From positions 1 to 50,957 of the IMG/VR virus record IMGVR_UViG_3300017917_002885: a DNA stretch of 50,957 nucleotides. One strand, written 5' to 3'. Position 1 is the stretch's first letter; each line of letters opens with the position of its first letter. The notes under the pieces are model-generated. The model made no database searches. It was not told the origin of the DNA and worked only from the letters and a program-made list of their open reading frames with translations. This DNA comes from a virus. A program made the position numbers and the translations under genes. Below are positions 47,131-50,957 of this stretch, piece after piece.

Positions 47131-47333
47131 TGGAATATAAAGTATATTGCATGAACGGCGAATGCAGCCAATATATCATAATGGATGCGTATGAATATGG
47201 CTATTATCAAGATGATTTCATGTGTCATGAATGCTATGATGCAGATGAAATGGCATTCTATGAATTAACTGGATGGGATGACAGCGATGCTCTTGCTTCC
47301 GCTGGATTTGGTTCAGACGAAGATTATATGTAA
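47130..47333 (+). CDS. Small Cys/Tyr-rich acidic protein
   Basis: 67 residues; 'YCMNGECSQYIIMD' and 'FMCHECYDADEMAFYE' form a four-Cys zinc-ribbon-like pattern, followed by an acidic tail. Function unknown. Confidence 0.65.
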   Translation: MEYKVYCMNGECSQYIIMDAYEYGYYQDDFMCHECYDADEMAFYELTGWDDSDALASAGFGSDEDYM

Positions 47334-47338
47334 ATAGT

Positions 47339-47466
47339 CGGCGTGTCCTCTTGACAAGATCAAGGGGATGCCCGCAAAGTTGTGGGGGCAAAAAGCTCTT
47401 TAAGTCAAGTTACGACACACCCTGGGAATTGTGAGATTAAACACAAAATATATTTGCGACACGCCG
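47339..47466 (+). repeat. CGGCGTGTCG-type repeats, direct and inverted
   Basis: CGGCGTGTC at 47339-47347 followed by TTGACA, and the inverted copy CGACACGCCG at 47457-47466. A CCCGCA...TGTGGG hairpin (47371-47386) lies between. Confidence 0.55.
47430..47445 (+). promoter_or_regulatory. Crp/GlxR-like operator, cassette 6
   Basis: TGTGA-GATTAA-ACACA, one mismatch. Centre about 73 bp upstream of the predicted start. Confidence 0.45.
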
Positions 47467-47481
47467 AGATTAAACTATTAA

Positions 47482-47504
47482 ATGTCGGTGGCTTCGGCTA
47501 TAAT
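47482..47504 (+). promoter_or_regulatory. Early promoter module 6
   Basis: ATGTCG (47482-47487), 11 nt (GTGGCTTCGGC), TATAAT (47499-47504); ACGAAAGG and ATG 47535. Confidence 0.65.
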
Positions 47505-47534
47505 ACTCTCATACCAACAAACGAAAGGCACGAA

Positions 47535-47756
47535 ATGTCAAATGTAATTCGAGTACCGCACACAATTAACTTCATGGCAGAAATCAACATAGATAAGGTT
47601 GAGGCAAGCTTGCTTCCTACTCTTATCTCTCTTTCACCAGAAGAACTTACCGACATGGTTAAGCAAACTACAATTCATGCTCTTGGCTTCACAAAGTTTA
47701 TTGAAGATGTCAATGAGGGTTCCGCAGGCTTCGCCCGTCTAACTCTCGCAGAATAA
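47535..47756 (+). CDS. Small early protein
   Basis: 73 residues from ATG 47535, MSNVIRVPHTINFMAEINID ... 'LISLSPEELTDMVKQTTIHA' LGFTKFIEDV... A reading starting at 47382 crosses the promoter and is rejected. Function unknown. Confidence 0.66.
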   Translation: MSNVIRVPHTINFMAEINIDKVEASLLPTLISLSPEELTDMVKQTTIHALGFTKFIEDVNEGSAGFARLTLAE

Positions 47757-47762
47757 TTAAAT

Positions 47763-47800
47763 GGGGGTACTGATTAAATGTCAGTACCCCCTGATATAAT
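47763..47800 (+). promoter_or_regulatory. Early promoter module 7 fused to a perfect hairpin
   Basis: ATGTCA (47778-47783), 11 nt (GTACCCCCTGA), TATAAT (47795-47800). TCAGTACCCCC (47781-47791) pairs with GGGGGTACTGA (47763-47773): an 11-bp perfect inverted repeat with a 7-nt loop. Confidence 0.65.
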
Positions 47801-47831
47801 CTCTCTATCAACCAACGAACAAAGGAATAAC

Positions 47832-48107
47832 ATGGGACACACAACCGCAGTAGGACTTGCAGAAGAACTATCACTAGAGGCAGGACTTGCTTATCACCTC
47901 CAGGCTAATCATTATCCGCCAGTACCAGTATCTATGGTACAGCCATGCATCGATGCTATCGATGCATTCTACGAAGAAGACTATGGTCGTGAGATTAACT
48001 TGCCAGAAGGTATCTCATGGCGTGGGCAAACTTCATGTCCTGCACACGCTATCGTAGAGGCTCACCACCTAGACGCATGGCTACCAATGGAGGAGTACTA
48101 TGAGTAA
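47832..48107 (+). CDS. Early protein, alpha-helical
   Basis: 91 residues from ATG 47832, MGHTTAVGLAEELSLEAGLA ... 'MVQPCIDAIDAFYEEDYGRE'. The in-frame ATG at 47778 lies inside the promoter. Acidic, mostly helical. Function unknown. Confidence 0.66.
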   Translation: MGHTTAVGLAEELSLEAGLAYHLQANHYPPVPVSMVQPCIDAIDAFYEEDYGREINLPEGISWRGQTSCPAHAIVEAHHLDAWLPMEEYYE

Positions 48108-48240
48108 TCTATATGCTATCTTAGCTGAAATGCACCCAAACGGGGACTTTACAGAATCCGATCTATGGGAGGCTATTGCAGAATCTGAAGGCGTAGATGT
48201 CTATGATATCATGGACGGCGACCTCACAGAATACTTGTGA
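48100..48240 (+). CDS. Small acidic protein
   Basis: 46 residues, MSNLYAILAEMHPNGDFTES then DLWEAIAESEGVDVYDIMDG DLTEYL. GGAGG precedes the ATG inside the previous gene. Its stop codon TGA is part of the following Crp-like site. Function unknown. Confidence 0.62.
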   Translation: MSNLYAILAEMHPNGDFTESDLWEAIAESEGVDVYDIMDGDLTEYL

Positions 48241-48251
48241 TATATCTCACA
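48236..48251 (+). promoter_or_regulatory. Crp/GlxR-like operator, cassette 8 (perfect)
   Basis: TGTGA-TATATC-TCACA; overlaps the stop codon of the preceding gene. Centre about 63 bp upstream of the predicted start. Confidence 0.65.
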
Positions 48252-48277
48252 ATTAAATAATTAAATAAACACGATAA

Positions 48278-48300
48278 ATGTCGGTGGGGTCGTGTATAAT
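48278..48300 (+). promoter_or_regulatory. Early promoter module 8
   Basis: ATGTCG (48278-48283), 11 nt (GTGGGGTCGTG), TATAAT (48295-48300); CGAAAGGA and ATG 48330. Confidence 0.65.
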
Positions 48301-48329
48301 ACTCACCATAACCAATCGAAAGGAAACAA

Positions 48330-48467
48330 ATGCTAGAAGTAGGACAAACCTTCACAACCGCCAAGTCTGGGGTTACAGGAATAATCAAGGAAATCGTTGC
48401 GAACCCAACAGGAACACAGCGTCTTCTTCTTGATGTAAATGGAACAGACCGCTGGACAACAGCATAA
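48330..48467 (+). CDS. Small beta-rich protein
   Basis: 45 residues, MLEVGQTFTTAKSGVTGIIK then EIVANPTGTQRLLLDVNGTD RWTTA. Looks like an SH3/KOW-type small barrel. Function unknown. Confidence 0.65.
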   Translation: MLEVGQTFTTAKSGVTGIIKEIVANPTGTQRLLLDVNGTDRWTTA

Positions 48468-48546
48468 CTAAATAATCGAAACAGGGACAGTTTCAGAGAG
48501 TGTTCTCGTCCAATGTCGTAAGTAAGAACTCTCTCCCTTCGGGGAA

Positions 48547-48569
48547 ATGTCAGACCAATCCGCTATAAT
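48547..48569 (+). promoter_or_regulatory. Early promoter module 9
   Basis: ATGTCA (48547-48552), 11 nt (GACCAATCCGC), TATAAT (48564-48569); ACGAAAGAGG and ATG 48600. A TCCC-TTCG-GGGA hairpin sits just upstream. Confidence 0.65.
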
Positions 48570-48599
48570 ACAACTAACCAACAAACGAAAGAGGAAAAA

Positions 48600-49001
48600 A
48601 TGTCAAGAGCGTTATCAGTTAAGGTGGCAACACCAAAGGTCATCAAGGCACTTGAGGCAAAGTTAGAGGCTGGCACAAAGGCTGTTGTATCTAACGAGAA
48701 GAAGCGTAAAGAATACACAAAGGTAGAAGCAACTTGGGCTAAAGAAGTTGCAGAACTCATCATCAAGAATATCTCAAAGGCAGAAGTTTCTGCTGATGAA
48801 AACTGGCGTGGTGAAATTACTGCTCGTTTCTCAGTTCCTGCTGGCGTAATCAAACTACCTGCAAAGCCAGAGTTAAACTTGGAGCAAGAACTTGGTCGCT
48901 ACGAAGTTCAGGAGATTGAGAACGCAATTCGTATTCTTAAAATGACAGATGAGGAAACTGTAAATGCCTCAACTTTTAAGACTATCGCTCAATATCTATA
49001 A
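48600..49001 (+). CDS. Early protein, helical and lysine-rich
   Basis: 133 residues, MSRALSVKVATPKVIKALEA ... 'EKKRKEYTKVEATWAKEVAE', ending '...NASTFKTIAQYL'. N-terminal basic helices, C-terminal helix with acidic face ('ELGRYEVQEIENAIRILKMT'). Resembles small conserved early proteins of actinophages, but function is not recognised. Confidence 0.68.
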   Translation: MSRALSVKVATPKVIKALEAKLEAGTKAVVSNEKKRKEYTKVEATWAKEVAELIIKNISKAEVSADENWRGEITARFSVPAGVIKLPAKPELNLEQELGRYEVQEIENAIRILKMTDEETVNASTFKTIAQYL

Positions 49002-49012
49002 ATAAATATAGC

Positions 49013-49048
49013 GGGGGCTAGACAAAATCTAGCCCCCAATGCTATAAT
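49013..49048 (+). promoter_or_regulatory. Early promoter module 10 fused to a perfect hairpin
   Basis: TATAAT (49043-49048) preceded by inverted repeat GGGGGCTAGA (49013-49022) / TCTAGCCCCC (49028-49037). The usual TGTCAG is replaced by ATCTAG within the arm; ATG 49076 follows. Confidence 0.5.
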
Positions 49049-49075
49049 TTCTATCCCTACTAACAAAGGAATAAA

Positions 49076-49339
49076 ATGGAAAACCGTTTCCGTGTTGAGA
49101 TGTATGATGAAGTAAAGTCTAACGATCTCACAATCTATTCAGAGCAGGGTGTTGATAAAGAATATCTCACCGAGCTAATCTATTCAAACATATCACGGTT
49201 TGATGGTAACATCAAGGCGTTTGTATATGACACACTAAAGAAGAAGAAGACCACTGGAGCATTTGTTCCTATGGAGATAACACAATCAATTAAAAAGCAG
49301 ATTGGTCTCCCAACCGCCGTCCTTCTTGATTCTATTTAA
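49076..49339 (+). CDS. Small early protein
   Basis: 87 residues, MENRFRVEMYDEVKSNDLTI ... 'KAFVYDTLKKKKTTGAFVPM'. Alternating strands and helices. Ribosome site AAAGGA. Function unknown. Confidence 0.66.
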   Translation: MENRFRVEMYDEVKSNDLTIYSEQGVDKEYLTELIYSNISRFDGNIKAFVYDTLKKKKTTGAFVPMEITQSIKKQIGLPTAVLLDSI

Positions 49340-49344
49340 TAATA

Positions 49345-49366
49345 GCGGGCCCTTCGGGGCCCGCTT
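49345..49366 (+). terminator. Intrinsic terminator with UUCG loop
   Basis: GCGGGCCC-TTCG-GGGCCCGC followed by TT; 5 nt after the preceding gene's stop region. Confidence 0.7.
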
Positions 49367-49428
49367 GTGCCCGTACAGCTGTGGGGGCCTTTTGCGTCTT
49401 ACGTCAAGCTTCAAAACACCCTGGATCC

Positions 49429-49444
49429 TGTGAATTTGATCACA
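49429..49444 (+). promoter_or_regulatory. Crp/GlxR-like operator, cassette 11 (perfect)
   Basis: TGTGA-ATTTGA-TCACA; centre about 74 bp upstream of the predicted start of module 11. Confidence 0.65.
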
Positions 49445-49481
49445 TATCAGATCGTGAGACTGAATCCAACTAGACTAGTAA

Positions 49482-49504
49482 ATGTCAGACCCACCTGTTA
49501 TAAT
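49482..49504 (+). promoter_or_regulatory. Early promoter module 11
   Basis: ATGTCA (49482-49487), 11 nt (GACCCACCTGT), TATAAT (49499-49504); CCGAAAGGA and ATG 49535. Confidence 0.65.
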
Positions 49505-49534
49505 TATCCAATCAAACCAACCGAAAGGAAAATC

Positions 49535-50548
49535 ATGGCTCACAATCTCGAAATCGAAAACGGCGAAGTTGCATTTGCTCTTCGTGGCGCTCCTGCATGG
49601 CACAACCTTGCAAATCGTATCTTCTCACAAGATGAAGAAGTTACAACTCAACTCATGTTAGATGAGGCAAAACTATCTAATTGGAATGTTCGCCTTTCTC
49701 CACTAACTGAGCACATTTCTTCAGAATGGAATGATGTTTCTAATTCTCACCTTGTATTGCGTACTAATCCATTTAATGGCGGAACTGATGTTCTTGCCAA
49801 TGTTGGTAAGCGCTATAAGGTAGTTCAGAATGAGGAACTATTCGCATTTGCTGATGCAATTCATGATGCAGACCCTAACTGCCGTTGGGAATCTGCTGGC
49901 TCTCTTCGTCAGGGTAAAGTTGTATTTGGTACTGTTGAGATTCCCCGCACAATGGTTCTAGACCCACAAGGTGCAAATGATGAGACAAAACTTTATCTTA
50001 TCGTATGGACTTCACACGACGGTTCTGTTGCGGTGCAGGCTGCTGTTACTCCTGTTCGTGTTGTCTGCCAAAACACATTGAATCTTGCAATGCGTAATGC
50101 AAAGCAATCTTTCAAAATTCGTCACACTCAGACCGCTGAGGGCAAAATCCAAATTGCTCGTGAAACTCTTGGCCTTACTCTTGGCTATTTTGATGAGTTC
50201 GAAAAGCAGGCTAAGGAACTATTTGAAATGGAAGTTTCAGATAAGAAGTTCCACGAAATTATTCGTGCAATGTATCCAAAGCCAGATGAGGATAAGTCTA
50301 AGCAGGCTCTTACTAAGTGGGAAAATAAAGTTCTCTTAATTGACGACATTTATTTCAACTCACCAACTCAGACCAATATCAAGGGCACCGCTTGGGGTGT
50401 TGTTAATGCTCTTACTGAGCGCATTGACTATTTCCGTTCTGCTCGTGGTAATGGTGAAACACTGATGGCGGGTGCAAGTGGTTTCGACCCAGTTGTTACC
50501 GCAGAAAAAAATAAAATCGTTAAGCAAGTTATGGCGCTAGCGAAATAA
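49535..50548 (+). CDS. DUF932 family protein
   Basis: 337 residues from ATG 49535 (CGAAAGGA upstream). 'GEVAFALRGAPAWHNLANRI', 'NPFNGGTDVLANVGKRYKVV', 'WESAGSLRQGKVVFGTVEIP' and 'TPVRVVCQNTLNLAMRNAKQ' are hallmarks of the phage/plasmid DUF932 (TIGR03299-like) family. It is common in phages and plasmids; the biochemical function is not settled. Largest gene of the early region. More GC-rich codons than its neighbours, suggesting high expression. Confidence 0.88.
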   Translation: MAHNLEIENGEVAFALRGAPAWHNLANRIFSQDEEVTTQLMLDEAKLSNWNVRLSPLTEHISSEWNDVSNSHLVLRTNPFNGGTDVLANVGKRYKVVQNEELFAFADAIHDADPNCRWESAGSLRQGKVVFGTVEIPRTMVLDPQGANDETKLYLIVWTSHDGSVAVQAAVTPVRVVCQNTLNLAMRNAKQSFKIRHTQTAEGKIQIARETLGLTLGYFDEFEKQAKELFEMEVSDKKFHEIIRAMYPKPDEDKSKQALTKWENKVLLIDDIYFNSPTQTNIKGTAWGVVNALTERIDYFRSARGNGETLMAGASGFDPVVTAEKNKIVKQVMALAK

Positions 50549-50614
50549 AAATAAAATCCTGAGCATGATTTAAAACTGCTCTCCCTCTAGGGATCTTCAA
50601 AGCTTCTTTTATAA

Positions 50615-50642
50615 ATAAATATTCATGCTAATGAATATTTAT
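50615..50642. repeat. AT-rich 12-bp perfect inverted repeat
   Basis: ATAAATATTCAT and ATGAATATTTAT with a 4-nt loop, in the gap after the DUF932 gene. Could be an operator, a weak terminator or an unwinding element. Confidence 0.5.
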
Positions 50643-50672
50643 GCAGGCCCGCAATATTGAAGGCAGTTTTTA

Positions 50673-50688
50673 TGTGTTACGTATCACA
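50673..50688 (+). promoter_or_regulatory. Crp/GlxR-like operator, cassette 12
   Basis: TGTGT-TACGTA-TCACA, one mismatch. Centre about 54 bp upstream of the predicted start of module 12. Confidence 0.5.
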
Positions 50689-50705
50689 TTTAAAATGCCC
50701 TGAAT

Positions 50706-50728
50706 TTGTCAGTGGGGTACGGTATAAT
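50706..50728 (+). promoter_or_regulatory. Early promoter module 12
   Basis: TTGTCA (50706-50711), 11 nt (GTGGGGTACGG), TATAAT (50723-50728); ACGAAAGAGG and ATG 50755. Confidence 0.65.
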
Positions 50729-50754
50729 ATGACAATACAACGAAAGAGGTAAAA

Positions 50755-50957
50755 ATGGAAAAATGGACCAAGTATTCATTTGTCTGCGACCCAGATGCTT
50801 GTGATACTTTAATTGAATATACAGTTAGAGATGATCGTGGAATTCCAAATGTGATGAGCATCACATGTCCTTGTGGCAGATTCTTATCACTTTTGTCAGT
50901 GGCAGATGCTACAATACTCCCATCAACAACAACGAAAGAGGAACCAATGATTGAAAA
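50755..50957 (+). CDS. Small Cys-containing early protein (runs off the window)
   Basis: At least 67 codons, MEKWTKYSFVCDPDACDTLI ... 'ITCPCGRFLSLLSVADATIL' PSTTTKEEP. Two Cys pairs (CxxxxC and CxC) suggest a zinc ribbon. From codon about 33 the DNA also contains a perfect Crp-like site and a complete promoter module, and an in-frame ATG at 50947 follows its ribosome site. The end lies outside the window. Confidence 0.6.
   Translation, partial: MEKWTKYSFVCDPDACDTLIEYTVRDDRGIPNVMSITCPCGRFLSLLSVADATILPSTTTKEEPMIE
50850..50865 (+). promoter_or_regulatory. Crp/GlxR-like operator, cassette 13 (perfect, intragenic)
   Basis: TGTGA-TGAGCA-TCACA inside the 50755 reading frame; centre about 64 bp upstream of the predicted start of module 13. 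Confidence 0.6.
50893..50915 (+). promoter_or_regulatory. Early promoter module 13 (intragenic)
   Basis: TTGTCA (50893-50898), 11 nt (GTGGCAGATGC), TACAAT (50910-50915); ACGAAAGAGGA and ATG 50947, which is in frame with the surrounding ORF. Confidence 0.6.

Noticed and set aside
43650-50940. Possible CRISPR-like array because of the regular recurring motifs
   Set aside because: The repeats are promoter and operator elements at gene starts with irregular spacing and no unique spacers of constant length.

Overview
This window reads as part of the genome of a tailed double-stranded DNA phage (siphovirus type) of an actinobacterium, probably an uncultured aquatic one. The phage call is direct. 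One strand carries portal, prohead protease with scaffold, HK97-type capsid, head-tail connectors, tail tube, tail assembly chaperone and a tape measure of more than 3,000 residues, in canonical order. The actinobacterial host is inferred from small-protein families typical of actinophages (MTRKDY...DNPRFD, WEDLGRPDG), predicted leaderless mRNAs, GlxR/Crp-like operators and a B12-dependent ribonucleotide reductase. The DNA is AT-rich. No integrase or lysogeny gene is visible.

Layout. Positions 1-18,300 (minus strand) hold the head and tail module, read right to left; the tape measure runs off the left edge. Positions 18,345-34,400 (minus) hold an adhesion module: two long trimeric-fibre paralogues, a LamG-type adhesin, a PASTA/Fn3/proline-rich protein and a two-Fn3 protein ending in Phe/Tyr-Pro-Pro repeats. 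In its middle are seven 2-oxoglutarate/Fe(II) dioxygenase genes of the prolyl-4-hydroxylase superfamily and two DUF6065-like genes; an eighth dioxygenase lies at 39,414-40,046. Positions 34,455-37,781 (minus) carry a small holin-like protein with an EF-hand loop, a class II ribonucleotide reductase and a GT4 glycosyltransferase. At 37,868 a plus-strand lysis and small-protein cluster starts from a promoter that overlaps a 21-bp dyad. Positions 40,065-42,302 hold nine minus-strand tRNAs with two plus-strand structural-looking genes and two HNH genes. Positions 42,300-43,400 (minus) hold micro-genes and a possible non-coding RNA.

From 43,600 to the right edge lie about 28 mostly tiny plus-strand genes, probably early or host-takeover genes. 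They are served by a repeated regulatory cassette: TGTC(A/G)G with exactly 11 nt between its hexamer and TAtAAT, then an ACGAAAGGA-like ribosome site. It is often preceded by a TGTGA-N6-TCACA Crp/GlxR-type operator.

How it may work together (inference): host cAMP-type regulators and a phage-specific promoter class would switch on the early small genes, tRNAs and RNR would support replication, and the late minus-strand operon would build the virion. The strongest novel hypothesis is that the dioxygenases hydroxylate the proline-rich repeats of the adjacent adhesins, perhaps followed by glycosylation, giving a hydroxyproline-decorated phage tail. All coordinates and motifs were read by eye from the sequence; no homology search was run.
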